From assembly GCA_029783825.1 (NCBI GenBank), contig JAREIK010001332.1, positions 558,001-622,000 on the forward strand: a DNA stretch of 64,000 nt. The letters are read 5' to 3'. A program made the translations under genes and the position numbers. The stretch is from Sapria himalayana. Taxonomy: Eukaryota > Streptophyta > Magnoliopsida > Malpighiales > Rafflesiaceae. Below the pieces are notes generated by a model. The model was not told where the DNA came from. It worked only from the letters and a program-made list of their open reading frames with translations, and ran no database searches. This document shows, in pieces, positions 12,133 to 25,739 of the stretch (the stretch's first letter is position 1; every line of letters starts with the position of its first letter).

Positions 12133-13034
12133 TAGAGGTTTCAAGTGGGCCAGACGGTCTGGGCATGGAACAAGGTATGGACTAATTGAGTCATGCCTGG
12201 CCCGATGCAACATGATCTATAACCATGCCTAGACTTGGGCATGTCATTTTGAGGCATGGTTCTTGTCGTCATGGACCATAAGCTGTCATGCTTCATGTTG
12301 GGCTAGGCATGACATTTGTGCCTGGCTTGTTAGCATGGTTCACTAGTTCAGTAACCATGACATTGGACCGAGAATAAGTCTTATGTCATAGAAAACTAGG
12401 TGACTAGATTTTTGTGACTCACCCATGCTTGGTCTCATTTAAAAAAACAAATTTTTTGAATTTTTTATATATATGTATTGACCACACTCACGTGGTAGGG
12501 GTTTTTAATGAAACTCACTCATGATCGTCAGGTCATGGGACTTTTATCCATGCAATGGCTATGGCCATGACCTACAACTACCATGATGCAAACTCCCATA
12601 CATGCTTAATGGTTATAGTAGTCTTTTTCATTATTGGACGCATGCATCCACGTTCCCATTAAAAATATTTTAAAGTCGATTAGATCCTAGTGGTTGGAAT
12701 TAATTCTAATGGCTATGGACATAAATCTGATGGCTATCGATATTGAGTTTTCATTCTCAATTTTATATCTTTATCCTCTCATCTGCTCTGCCTCTCTCTC
12801 TCTCTCATTCTTAATTTAGAGTTTTTTTCTCTAATTTTCTCTCTCTTTATGGCTCTGCCAGTTGAAAGTTGGAAACTAAAATAGTAGAACATTTTTTTAC
12901 AACAAATCAAATCACAAGTCACAAGTAGTTATTCTAGTTGTGGTTATGCTTAATGGTACCAGAATTTGGGTATTTTATTTATTTATTTATAAATATAAAT
13001 AAATTATTTTAAACATAAACTAAAAAAATAACTA
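12133..13034 (+). other. hAT element 1 5' subterminal and leader region
   Basis: The first ~240 bases carry repeated short motifs built on GGCATG/CATGCC and GGCC, typical of hAT transposase-binding ends and shared with the other hAT copies here. A CT-rich microsatellite at about 12788-12806 matches the pyrimidine-rich leader before the transposase. No gene is visible before the transposase start near 13035. Confidence 0.6.
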
Positions 13035-14443
13035 ATGGCTAATAGTGAATATAATGATAATTGCATTAACATCGATTTTGACATATATAATATTGATACC
13101 TAAATTGAGAATGAAAGGTCTGAGGCCAAAACTATATTTTCTCCTAGAAAGGTCTGATGTCGAAATTATATTTTCTCTCATTGCCTCGACCCAAACTCAA
13201 ATGCCTATTAAACAAAAAACAAAAAAAAACTTCAATAGTTTGAACTCACATGAAGATTTTAAAAAATAAAAAGGCTAGAAATGTTAATGAAGAATCAGCA
13301 TAATGTATATATTTTCAAAAAAATATATTCGTATAGGAGTACAGGTGGCATGGGCCACCTAAAGAGGCATGCCGATCAATATTTTAAAAAATATGGTGCA
13401 TTAGATCCTAGGTAAACCCAACTGAGTGGTGGGATCTTTAAAGCTAGATCTATTTCAGCTTATTTGACCCCCTTCATATACTATAATGATTTAGGAAGGA
13501 AAAACATGGTCACACTAATTATGAGTATGTGTCTTTCAATTAGATTTTTGGAAGATCCTACGATAGTCAGTATCATGTAGGCAAACTTCAAGTCTACTTA
13601 TCATAGGATTCCTAAGTCAATATATAGGAATGACATAATAATATATTATAAGTTAGAAAAATAATTAATAATTAATGAATTTAAGAAATATAGTGAAGTA
13701 GTGTCTATGATGTCTAATATCTAAACTAGTCACAATGATGCATCATTTGTATCCCTCACCACTCACTATGTAGATTCAACATAAAAATTAAATTTAAAAA
13801 ATTTAGGATTTCCTAAGATTCTTCATCCTCGTGATGGTCTTGTCATATATGAGTAGATGATGATGATCTTTAGAGAATATAAAATTTAGAATAAAATATT
13901 TTGTATCATATTTAATAATGCATCTAATAATAGAGTTGCTATTAGTATGTTTTTTTAGGACAATTAGAAGTGGGTCATTAGGTAAGATTTTTCACATTAG
14001 GTATATGTGTCATGTCATTAATCTGATAGTACATGTGGGAATGAAGGTTGTTTCCCACACATTAGAAAAAAATAAGAAACTCACTAAAATATCTTAGAAT
14101 GCCTACTAGACAATAAAAGTATGGTAGTCTCAAATTATCTGAGTCTATAGAATAATAAATTCTAAATGTATATGAGACACTATTGAAATTTTACCTACTT
14201 GATATTGGAGTCATGTGTTGAATATGAACACATGATATTCTACTATGTCAATAGTAATAGTCACAAACTTATTATTGATGACCATGACTAGGATACATGA
14301 AATTCTTTTAAAAAATTTCTGAATATTTTTTACGACATAATGAATATGTGTTTGTCTGTATGCACTCCCACTACTTACATTGCACTTAAGTACATATACA
14401 ATATTAGTAGCATATTTAACAAGTTTAGAGGTCACTTTGCATT
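13035..14443 (+). pseudogene. hAT transposase N-terminal and catalytic part, decayed
   Basis: The reading matches the open transposase at 63279 almost motif for motif. GHLKRHADQYFKKYGALDPR parallels GHLKRHAEICSKKYRPLDPR. TPFIYYNDLGR, IRFLEDPTIV, YHRIPKS and THYVDST follow in the same order. The first zinc ligands of the BED finger are lost and the second pair is damaged (C replaced by Y). Further on, IRYMCHVINLIVHVGMKVV matches the conserved R-C-x-x-H-I-x-N-L core of hAT transposases. After 14160 the linker before the dimerisation domain is recognisable but eroded. Many stops and frameshifts are present. The start is only approximate. The reading stops at the CACTA insertion and continues from 27394. 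Confidence 0.85.
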
Positions 14444-14446
14444 AGT

Positions 14447-16030
14447 CACTACAACAAAAAACATAATCAAAGACTTTAAAAAGCATCATTAATGATAATT
14501 CATGTCGCTTATAGAAAGTGTCATCCGCTAGCCTGTCATAATAAGTATTTGCCTATAATTTCATTTTTTAGAAGTGTCATTGAAAAAAACCTTGACGCTA
14601 AAAAAACTATCATTGTTTATTATACCAATCTACCTTGACACTCAAAGAAATATCATTATTTGTTGTATCAATCTTAAATTATTTTTATACAATGATACTT
14701 AGTAAAAGTGTCAAGAAAGATAATGATTTAATTAAATATCAATTTAATAATTGTTGTAAATATATTTTCATCTGTTATTGTAATACTACATGCACATAAG
14801 AAAAACTTACGTTCCAATCCATACCAAGATTTTAGTTTTTAATTACAATGAGGAACTTGTACTTTTTACATTTCATAAACAAAAAAAAATATCATAATTT
14901 CAACATTCATTTCTTTTATTCAATTCAAATTTTCTTATATATGCAACCCAAATGTGCCTTATCTCCAAGAAACTGATTCATGCTAGCTTGGCTAAGTTGA
15001 AAGTTAATTTCCAAAAAAGGAAACCTACATACAAAAAGATGAACTATAATCAATTACACTTGCAGAAAAAAAAATATTATAGAGCATTGGAAAATAAAAA
15101 TGAAGGAATGATAACAACATATCATGAAAATAATTTATATAATAATTGACATATATGATTAAAAAAATTTAACAAAAACAAAAATAAAGTTAGTAGTAAT
15201 GGGTAAAATATAAAGCAATAGATTTATCAATTATGACATAAAAGTTGATCAATTATGTTAAAATACAAAACAATAATAATTCATTAAAAACATATATGTG
15301 TGTAGTGAGTTGAAAGATCTCACAAACTACTTGAAGAAAAACTACAAAAACTAATTAAATTTAATAAAATAAAAAGTTAAATTACAAGCCATCTTTCCAA
15401 TACTTTTAAAAAACTCTATTAGATGCTATGTAATATAATTTCAAGATCTATTGATTACACATATATAGTAATCCATCAACTTATAGTTTTAGATTCATTA
15501 ATAAAATAAAAGGCTATGTAATAAAAAAAATTGTGCCTTGAAAAAATCATTGTGTTTTATAAGGGTGAAAATGTAATTCACAATGTTGTTGTAAAGTATT
15601 GAAGCCAAAAGTCAAAATCTCCATTTTTTCCATAGCCAATCAACAAAAAAATCTATAGTTGATAACGAAAACAAAAGATAATATGATAACAATAAAGTTC
15701 TAATTGCATATTCAATTTTAAAATATTTAATAGAAAGAAAGAAGTAATATACTTGATGTCATTATGAAAAATACATTTATTATCACAATAGTTCATGGAC
15801 CATTCCAAAGTTGGAAGATCTTCTAACTTCATCATAAAAAAGTTTCTCTTTAGACACCTATGAATCATGCATATAATATACTAACTTAATTCAACTATTA
15901 GAAATTAGAGAAATATCATGAATATGGAAGGAAAATACTAAAATGTCTTCAAATGATTATGTCAAACAATTTACCTTCAGTCATAGTTTGGTTCAAAAGA
16001 GAGATAAAGTATGAACCTCATCAAAAGTTA
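14447..16030. repeat. CACTA 1 left subterminal region and 3' non-coding part
   Basis: From 14447 to about 14720 there are imperfect repeats of the form AGTGTCAT / CTTGACACT / AAACTATCATT in both orientations, as expected for TnpA-binding subterminal arrays. 14760-16030 is AT-rich with no recognised coding sequence; it lies downstream of the minus-strand genes. The open frames at 14952 and 15653 have no family resemblance. Confidence 0.6.
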
Positions 16031-16039
16031 TAGTTGGAT

Positions 16040-19000
16040 ATGCCAAAATTTGTTCATGCTTCAATACAAAAAGGTATCTCCAATGCTTTTCAAACCGAGG
16101 AAAGTATTAATTGAGTCACCAACATCACTCATTCAGATCGTACTTCATCCAACTCATCATTATCGTATGATTTTATCCCATTAAACTATTGAAAAGTAAA
16201 GTAATAGTTTCATCAATTACATTGGAAAATAAAATAAACATTGATATATTGAGAACCAACAAATCAACACATACCTTTGTTGTAAGACATCCTTGATCGA
16301 GAATGATATCTCTCATATATCTCATCACATAGTATCCACATTCAACACTACCTGGTTGTCTCGGGCACTAAATGGATAAAAAAAATCATTATATATATAT
16401 ATGGAGTTACTTGCAAGTCATATTGTACTAAGTTTAAAATTAAGAAGAAGACACTAATTATTTTATTACTCAGTTTATATGATTTATTTACCCCATAATA
16501 CAACCCAATTAGGCTCTCTTTTTGACGATTTATGTTTTTTAAGTGGACAAATTCTTAGATCCCTGCATGAAGAAAATAATTTTTTGTTACCAACTATGCT
16601 TCATTCTATAATATTAAGGGGAAAACTTACATATTAACAATGTCTTTAAGATCATCTGAAGGTTGATGATGCAAGGAATCAAGGTAATAGGTGATCAAAG
16701 TCCTTATGTCAAGTACTACCAAAACTCAATGACAACTACAAAATTAACATTAGTGTAACTACATATCAATTATAATTTGATAAATATGCATACTTATAAG
16801 CTTACTTATGTTTAATAACTTACCATGGGTTATATGGAAAAAAACAAAATTAGTATTATTTACATTCATCAACCGCTTAGCTATAACCCTTGACCTATTT
16901 TTCTTGCTTGCTTCTCACATTCCAGCTTTGGAAACCAAGGTCGGATTTACAAAAATAAATCGTCTGTCTCTTTAACATCAACCATCTTTTTATGCAAGTG
17001 CCTAATTTAATTTCACACAATATTTAAAAGTTTTAATATTTTAATGTAACTGAAATTAATTACAATTCTCATTATGAAAAATTAAAGCATAAATAAGATA
17101 GTTAAAATATATGAAAAACATATTAAATGTTTCTCTTACCATATATAGAATATAAGGCATTTAGATGATACCTCTGTTGATGAAATTATGATATCTATAT
17201 CTTCTTACATGAGGAAGGTCTTATAAGACTCTCCAAAAACATCCTCTATGATTTCTATTGCATGTACCTTCTCATCCTTTAACAACAGCCCAACAAATGT
17301 AGCAAAGTTCTTAATATCTACAAGGTTCTCATCGTTAAAACTCAATGTTCTCTCTTTATTCCTCTGTTTCTTAAATTTCTTTGAATCCTATTAAACATAA
17401 AATAGCATTGTATATATAAGAATTGTCCTAAATAAAATAGTTTTTTTATTAGTAACAAGAAACACATACCTGGATGAGATGAGTAGTAAGAATGACTAAT
17501 TGGGCAGACCATAAAATTTGATGCCCAATAGCATCTCCAATAGTGGTAATTTGGCTTGGAATAGGTACAGGAAGTAATGCATTTGGATCATAAGAAACAT
17601 CCACAGCAACAAGGAAGTTAGCACCACATTCGAGTACCTTTGTTCCAGTTGCAACTATATTTTCTTTTGTCCCTATGGCCAATTGACAATTCCTAACCTG
17701 TAAAATGAAACAATATTGTTTAGTTATATGCAATCATCTAAAATTGATAATTTCCAAGAAGGAAAGAATTAGTTAGACAAAATTGAGTTATCATAACTTA
17801 ATGAGCTTATTAATATGATTTATTATACAGACATATATTGTAACATTACAACTAGGTAAGTTGATATGAAAATTATGAGTTTGTGTTAACACATTTTTAT
17901 TATAGAACATAATATTAATTACAACTTACTTTGTTTGTTTTTAGCGTTGGAGGAGTGTGGTCATCTACTTGACGTTTTGGTTGCTCAACACTTTCAGGAA
18001 GGACAATATATTTTTGGAGCATGTTAAAGCTACCAACATCAGATTGAGGTGCGGTGGGTACCATCTAAGAGAGTTGGAATAAATTTTTTGTCTCAAACTT
18101 TGATCATCACTCGTATGATTCTTTCATAAATTCCTACAAAGCACGATCTACCATAGAATGAAAATATTATCGTGGTGTATAATGCTTTCCTTTAGCTTGT
18201 ACTTGACCACTATATTCATGAGTTCCCAAAGCTTCAGTAAGTATGTCATTTCCATTGAAACTCAAACTACTTTCTCATGACTATTGCAACATCTTATCCT
18301 GATACACAATGATGTTATAAAATTTAATGTCATATTGGTTAATATAAATAAGTTATTAACATAAATGAAATATATGTTACATAACTTATACTTACAATCT
18401 TCTCCACTACCTGGATGACCACTTCATCATATGTGTCATCTTTTTTCTCCATTAATTTCTTTCATAATACGCTTCTATCAATGACTTTAGTAAAGCCGAT
18501 TACTACCAACTTTTAAAATATTAAAATGTAATATAATGAGTCTCTAGTCAAATTCAACATTAAAATTTTATTTTAATTAACATCTTTAACTTATTATCTC
18601 TTCCTCAAGACCAACATATCCCTTCCTACTAAGATGATGATTATAAATATGCTTTTTCCTTTTTTCTTTTTGAACTTCTCTAAACTCCTACAAATTTTAT
18701 TTTATATTAAGTAAAGAAAAAATGAGTATATGACATGAAAATAATTAGAAATTTATCTGAAATCTTTGAGACAATCTTTCTTTGACAAAAATTATCCAAT
18801 CTTCATCTTCAATAAAACTATATTCAACTGGTGGTTTTTTAAAAAGCTCTAGTTGGTCTTTGAAAGGAATGATATACTTTGCAGTCAACATGTTCTTGAA
18901 TGATCTAAAGCACCTGCCCATTGATTTCATACAATTCCTTCTACTTTTATAATCCAATGTAAATGCAGCCTAGAAGTAATGAACATAATTATTAGTTGTT

Positions 19001-19320
19001 AAAAAAATATGCAAATAGAATTAGAAAAAGTTATAGATAGAAAAAAAATACTAGTTTACCTCAATAGAGTCCCAAAAGTTATTCTTCAATTGCTTAGGTA
19101 CATTATGCCAAGTGTTATATCTAATTGGGACAATGGTGCGTGCCAATACGCCTAAATAACTTGTGAGATGCACATCAGCTTGTCCGACATAAACACCATC
19201 AACATTATACTTTACTACAAGTTTTATTCATTTGCTCATATTCTTGATAATCATAGTCTTTCTTGTTATCCCTCTACATCGATTTCTTGTAGTTGTTTTA
19301 TCTTGTTGTTCTGTATCCAT
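16040..19320 (-). pseudogene. TnpA-like (Transposase_24) gene with Ulp1-like C48 protease domain
   Basis: The start is the ATG at 19320 (MDTEQQDKTTRNRCRG). Exon 1 ends at 19060 with a GTAAAC donor and exon 2 begins at 18969 after an AG acceptor, joining ...FWDSIE to AAFTLDYKSRR. Exon 2 carries FRSFKNMLTAKYI and DEDWIIFVKERLS. A further exon near 18690-18590 reads KRKKHIYNHHLSRKGYVGLE, the signature end of Transposase_24. Then follow NDILTEALGTHEYSG (18200-18270) and CQLAIGTKENIVA...ALLPVPIPSQITTIGDA (17449-17733). The C-terminal part is a Ulp1-type cysteine protease: VLVVLDIR..ITYYLDSLHHQP (near 16700-16650) and PGSVECGYYVMRYMRDII with the catalytic Cys (near 16350-16290). The His is kept but the Trp after it is a stop, and there is another stop at residue 35. 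Such proteins bind subterminal repeats or act as SUMO-like proteases; this copy is non-functional. Confidence 0.82.
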
Positions 19321-19749
19321 ACCTATCATAAAAATAATTATAATGTTTAAATAAAAGTACTAAAATATCTAACAATAATTTAAAGAATAAAAAATTAACT
19401 AATTAAAGGCATTACCTAATCAGCTGCTTTGCATAAAACATAATACTGTCAATGTTTTTGAATAATGTCAACTTGACATTAACTAAAATTGAAAATAGAA
19501 CAATCATCTAATAATAAAGACGAATAAATTAACTAGTAAGCATACATTTACACTATAAAAAACTATAATAGCATATCAATTAACAATATCATAACAAAGC
19601 TACAATTTGGTTACATATATGATTTGTTCTCAACCCAAATTCCCTCACAATCATCTCAAATACAAATTTGATCAGTCATCGATTGCATTAAATAATTTAA
19701 CTGGTGGCAAAGAAGATATGACTGGATTGTGTTTAATAGAAATGTCCAT

Positions 19750-22700
19750 AGAATCATCATCGTTTGATCTTTCTGTGAAGTCTTGTTGAGAAGTTGACAA
19801 AACAATTGATCACTTGGATTAAGCACATCTTATACATAGAAGACTTTCTTAGCTTGAGAGACTAATATGAACGGATACAACTTATGAGCCACTATGCTAA
19901 AGTCAACTAAGGTAAACCCAAGATCATCGACTTTGATTCCATTCTTATTATCAACCCAATCATACTTGAAGACTGTAATTCTGAACATAGTATAATCAAG
20001 GTCCTAAATCTCAGTAATAACTCCATAGAAACAAAGTTCCCCAAAAATAGGATTTTTATTTTTAGCACTAGTAATTTGCATGGTCATTACTACAATACTA
20101 ACTCCACTATTTTGGGTAGCTAGTAAATCATCACGCTCCTTGGTATTATATTGATACCCATTGATGACATAACCATTATACTTCATCACATAATTACTTG
20201 GACAATCAGATATCCATTTAAGGGTTTCAGATACGAGTTCATTATTTCTAATTGCAACTTCAACCTATAAAAATAAGTTCCAGTTATCATTTATATGTTA
20301 GCCATTAATGTAAAAGATATGGAAAATTTAAGAAACCATTGTAGTACCTTTTGTCGTAACCAAAAGGTAAAAGTACGAGCATGCTCATCCTGTAACCACT
20401 TTTGCCTTTTTGATTGACGTGGATGTTTCACTTTTAGCCATTGCATGCGCTCTCTATGAAGTCATGTATAATATTTAAATAATTAGAGTAATATATTATA
20501 TGTACAACAAATAAAGAAACAAAAAGTTAGTGGTGCTTACTCAATATAAGGTTGGAAAATTGAGGTATTTTCCAACACATAATGATGTGCTTGTAATCAT
20601 AAATTAGAATCGGCATTCATAGTAAGACCTCCAAATATTGGTGCCCAAACTTTTTGGTCAATGTTTGAACTACTAGGAATTCCAATTGCATCCACATTTG
20701 ATAAGTACTCTGTACAAAACTCGATTCATTCTTCTACAATATAGCATTTAGCAATACAACCTTCAGGTTGAGTATAATTTCGTTCATAGCCTTTTAACAC
20801 TTTCATAAACCTTTCAAATGGGTACATCTACCTAAAGTAAACCGGTCCACAAAGTCTCACTTCTCTTACAGATACACAGTAAGATGCACCATGATATCAA
20901 AGAATGAAGGTGGGAAGTACTTTTTAAACAAGCATAATGTCACCACTATCTTATTTTGTAACTCATCTAATGAAGGAACATCAACGACTTTACTATAGAG
21001 AGCATTGAAAAAGAAACTCAATTTACAAATAACATTCCTCACATGCTTGGGCAAGATAGAACGTAACAAAACCGACAAAAATTGTTGCATTAATGCATGA
21101 TAGTCATGAGATTTTAATCCATAAAGTTTCAAGTCTTTCATTGACATGAGGTTTTGAAAGTTAGAACAATATCCATATGGAACCTTCAATTGCGAAAGTG
21201 TTTGGCAAAACACCTTCTTTTCCATTGTAGAAAGTGTATAACATGCAGGAGGGAGATATGCCCTCTTCGATTCAAACCTTGGTGCCAATTCGCTCATTAA
21301 GCCCATTTCTATAATATCTAAGCGAGAATTAAGCTCATCCTTTGTCTTACCTATAATGTTGAGTAAGGTACCAATAATGCTTTCACAAATATTTTTCTTA
21401 ATATGCATTACATCCAAATTATGACGAACATGAAGATATTTCCAATACTAAAGATCAAATAATATGGACTTCTTTTTCCAACAAAATATATTATTGATTT
21501 CAGATTTTCCCAGATTAACCTTTTTTTCCCCTAAGAATTGCAAATTCCATTGATTTTTTTTAATATTTTCTCGTCGGTCAATATTTGTGGAGGTGACTGA
21601 AACTCTTGTTTTCTATCAAATACTTTCTTTTGTTTCCTATATGGATAGTTTCTTAGAAGAAATCGTCTATGTCAAGTATAGGAGTTCTTTTTTCCATGCT
21701 TTAACCTACAATAATATATTTATTCTCCACATATTGGACAACCATAATATCCTTTAACTGTGCAGCCTGACATGTTTCCATATGCAGAAAAATTATTGAT
21801 TGTCCATAATAGAACGACTCTTAATATAAAGAATTCTTATTGATGTGCATCGTAAACTTGAACTCCGACCTCCCACAATGTTATTAGATTTTCTATTAGC
21901 GGTGCTAAATAGACATCAATGTCATTGCCAGGTTGTCGTGGACCTGAAATTAATAAAGATAACATTATAAATTTAATTTTTATGCACAACCATGGAGGAA
22001 TGTTGTAAATTATCATGAGAATGGGCCAACAACTATGTTTGCTATTAAATGAACTGTGAAGATTTATGCCATCTGCAAAAATTGCAAGTCTCAAGTTTCT
22101 AGGTTCTAAGGAAAACTCAGGTCATCTGCGATCTACTTGCTTCCATGATGGTGAATCTGATGGATGACGCATTTTCCCATCAAAATTATTTTCTTCAACA
22201 TGCCATATGAGCTCTTTTGGAGAAAAATATCACATTACTTTCGCAGGAACTCCTTTTCTCCTCTTAGTTCTCATGTTATCTATCTTCCACCTCGAAGTTC
22301 CACAGGTAGGACATAAGGATGCATCTTTCAACTCCTTCCGATAAAGTACACAATCATTTAGGCATGCATGTATTTTCTCATATTCCATTCCCAAAGAATT
22401 TAATGTCTTTTTCGCTTCATAAATGGACAAAAAAAATTCATTGTTTAAAGGCAACATATCTCCAAGTATTTGTAAAAGCTCTGAAAAGCTATTATTAGAC
22501 TACCCAAAACGTGCTTTCAAGTTGTATAATTTGATCAATACAGACAATCTTGTAAAGTTTCTGCAACCAGGATATAAAGGTTTTTCTACATCTTGTAGTA
22601 ATCTTGCAAACAATTCAGAATCATTTTGACAACCATCATGTGCAGCTTGAACCATTTCTATTGTACTAGGTTGATCATCAAATTAAAGTCTATCATAATG

Positions 22701-22961
22701 TTATGCTCTTATGGTAGGTGGGCCACTTAGAGCTGCCTCTCTATGCCAATACCATGTATGATAACTTTGATCAATTCCAAAGAAAAACAAATGGTCTCGA
22801 ATCTTTTGAGGAGTATTGAATATCATATTACCACATTGTAAGCATTGACATTTAATGGAGATTTTATTTGCAGAATTTTGTATTGCAAATGCAACAAAAC
22901 ATTCAACTCCATCTTCATATTTTTTCGATCTTCTATCCTTTGAGATCCATGAATGATCCAT
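19750..22961 (-). pseudogene. TNP2-type CACTA transposase, decayed
   Basis: The start is the ATG at 22961, giving MDHSWISKDRRSKKYEDG, the transposase-associated N-terminal domain. Next come YEAKKTLNSLGMEYEKIHAC and CPTCGTSRWK (22457-22230), then the catalytic core: LRLAIFADGINLHSSF, with the first acidic residue near 22072, and LISGPRQPGNDIDVYLAPLI (about 21960-21890). After a degraded stretch with broken frames (21830-21420) the frame recovers as LDVMHIKKNICESIIGTLLN and YLPPACYTLS, then KSHDYHALMQQ and FFPPSFFDIMVHL-type sequence (21417-20866), which is DUF4218. The C-terminal DUF4216 reads YNGYVINGYQYNTKERDD and FGELCFYGVITEI (20189-20004), then KVDDLGFTLVDF. At least four frame breaks make it a pseudogene, but most motifs survive, suggesting moderate age. 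Confidence 0.92.
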
Positions 22962-23217
22962 TATAAAGAACAAATTATTTCCAATAGTGATCACACTTCA
23001 AATGGAAGAACATATCAACATTCCAATGTTATTCGTTTAGCAACCTCTATTTTATCTATTAAAAGAAAATTCAATAATCAATTTAATAAAATATTTATAA
23101 GCATGTCAGATATAAGATAGAAGGGATGAGCATTACTATTCTAATCATGTTGACTTTGTTTACATAGATCTACCCTTATAGAATAACCTACTGAATATTT
23201 ATAAATTTAAACAATCC

Positions 23218-23257
<40 letters not shown>

Positions 23258-25210
23258 ATTTATATTATTGCCTAGGAGTAGTAAATTCAAAAAGATGTAT
23301 AATCACATTACAGCAAGTGTATATAAATATTAACATATATAATATCAAGTTATGTTATTTGTTTTATGCTAACATTTCTAACATCATAAATTAGGGAGTG
23401 GTTCCTATCCCATATAGGAATACATAATTTCTATGTGTCAACCACCAATGTACTTAGATTCATTTTTTAAATTGATTACATATCGCATTAATTTTAGAAT
23501 ATTAACTTTTTTTGAATCATTTACAAGATTAACTTTCACTTATTCTACCGTGAGCTTATTTCAAATATATTACTTTTATTAGGAAGGCCTAAGAATCAAT
23601 TTTCAACTTATAACAACATCTAAGCAATCAAAATACTATGAAGGAAATTGAATGAAAATAATTAATTTTGATTATTTAAAGTGCACATAAGTAATTGTCC
23701 CACAAAATAAACAATAAGGCAACCAAAATTTTTATTATTATCTAACGTATCATAATAGCCTAAATGATGATTATTATTATTATTTTTACTATAATTATAT
23801 CATTATTATAATATTATCTTTCACAAAAAAATGATTATATATATATATATATTCCAACCAAGGATAACTTTTTACTTATATATATTCCAACTAAGGATAA
23901 CTTTTTACTTAAAATATAATGACTTTGTGTTTAAATTAAACTGGAGAAGGATAATAAGTGGTCATCTGGGATGCCTATTAATTTTGATGTCTCTATCTTT
24001 ATATTTAAATAACAAATATAAGAATAATAATAATAATAATAATTTATAAATCAATAAATAGTTATTAATTTATTTCAAAGTGCACAATTTCTTGAAGGAA
24101 ATCAAACATGAGAAATTATTTCTCATAGTTAGTATGATTCTTAAAAAATTAAATATTTAAATAAAAAAATATCATTTAATTATTCTATATATAAAAGTCA
24201 AATATGAGAAAATTCAATTCATTAATATAAAAATATTTTATTCTCCTCCTAATCTGGTCCTAGAACCTCCCATTATGCATTCTAGTGCATTATAGGTTTT
24301 TATTCTTTTTTTGTTATTTTTTTAATGAAAAATTGTTTAAATCATATTTGAGGTAAAAGCTAATTCTCTAATTTATAAGAAAAAAGACATGACATTGGGG
24401 AAAAGAAAAAATAAGATGATTTTTTTTATCAAACATGTCTAAGAAAAAGAGAAAATAAAAAGTGTTTTGAGAAAATATAAATTTTTATTGGCCATGTATT
24501 TTCCTTTTAACTATATTATTTTATTTATTTCTAGCTACTTAAAATTTTTATGTAATATTTATTGGACCCCCAAATCTTATTTTCCTTATTTGTGTAGCTT
24601 ATTTTAACAAATATTTTACTTAATTTCTCATTTTCCATCATCAATATTCTCATGTATAAAAGGTATATAACGTATATATTCACTTTTTGATAGTAATATC
24701 CTTATTTGTGTAGCTTATTTTTATAAATACTTATTTAATTTCTCAATTCCTATAATCAATATTCCCAAGTATATAAGGTACATCTTCTTGTTTTGATAAT
24801 AATATCTCTCTTTTCTTTTTTTTCTTTTTGTGAGGAAGATAGTAATATTCTATTTAAACTTCTCAATGAATAGAAATCATTTAAAAAATAAAGTAAAAGT
24901 ATTTAATTAAGTGAGTATAATTTACCTATCATCTATTTCTATACAAGATAATAATATATTTTGATTTTACTGTAATATCAAACATAAAATAAACAAATAC
25001 ATGAGCTAGACTAATTTATAAATATGACATTATATGTCTCTAGGTCCTTAGGCTAATTGATTTTGAAATGACATGACTATAGAGCACACATTTTTAGGAA
25101 TTATAGCCTCCTTTTTTCCATACTTTCACCGTCTGAAAAATAGAGGAGGAGCGAACAAATAGAACAACATGTAGAAAATGGCACGGGATAAAAGAAACAT
25201 GGATAATCAC
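22962..25210. other. CACTA 1 upstream non-coding region
   Basis: AT-rich sequence between the TNP2 start and the probable captured exon. It holds a TA run at 23221-23250, two adjacent copies of a ~35 bp unit containing CCAA(C/G)AAGGATAACTTTTTACTT at about 23850-23910, and an AAT trinucleotide run at 24025-24045. A pair of similar segments at about 24585-24660 and 24700-24770 (shared TTATTTGTGTAGCTTATTTT) is a local duplication. No gene recognised. Confidence 0.5.
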
Positions 25211-25297
25211 CTGCTCAAAGCCAACAACAAGATTTGCCCACTCTATATCCCTTGTAATGAGTAAATTGGACTTTTCAAGAAGAACTGTAGACTGTGC
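25211..25297 (-). pseudogene. Isolated 87 bp exon, possible captured scramblase-like fragment
   Basis: On the minus strand an AG acceptor (25298-25299) precedes and a GT donor (25209-25210) follows an open 29-codon stretch containing LLITRDIEWANLVVGFEQ. The composition is clearly less AT-rich than its surroundings. From memory the motif resembles the start of the conserved region of plant mitochondrial scramblase-like (AIM25/LOR family) proteins; I could not check this. No neighbouring exon of that gene was found, so it looks like a host gene exon with flanking introns caught inside the CACTA element. It might instead be an element-specific leader exon. Confidence 0.5.
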
Positions 25298-25739
25298 CTA
25301 AAAATATGATATGGAAAAGAATTCATTATTACTCTTTAGCAGAATAACAGCAACTAGCAAATAGCAAGTTGGTGGAACCTTATGCCAACACTAGCTCATA
25401 TACAGGGTAGAACAAATATAACAAAGCCCGACACTTAGCCACTTCTAAACATGTGGCCCATATAAAACTATATTTTTAACATCAAGAAGAAAACTACTTT
25501 GAACTACACAAACAATAGGTCGTTCCAATTCATTCTTACTCACTCCAGTATGCCGAAATGAAAATCATATCTATGAACATCTCTCCTTATGCCTCTCATT
25601 TCCTCTCCCTTGTAAGCAAATAGATATTTATTGCTTTTTTGTATAATTATCATTTACCACCTATGTGTTACTTTTGGAACTGTGCTAATCGATGATTATT
25701 ATTGAGCAAATAAAAAATAATGAGAAAGAACTAGAAGAG

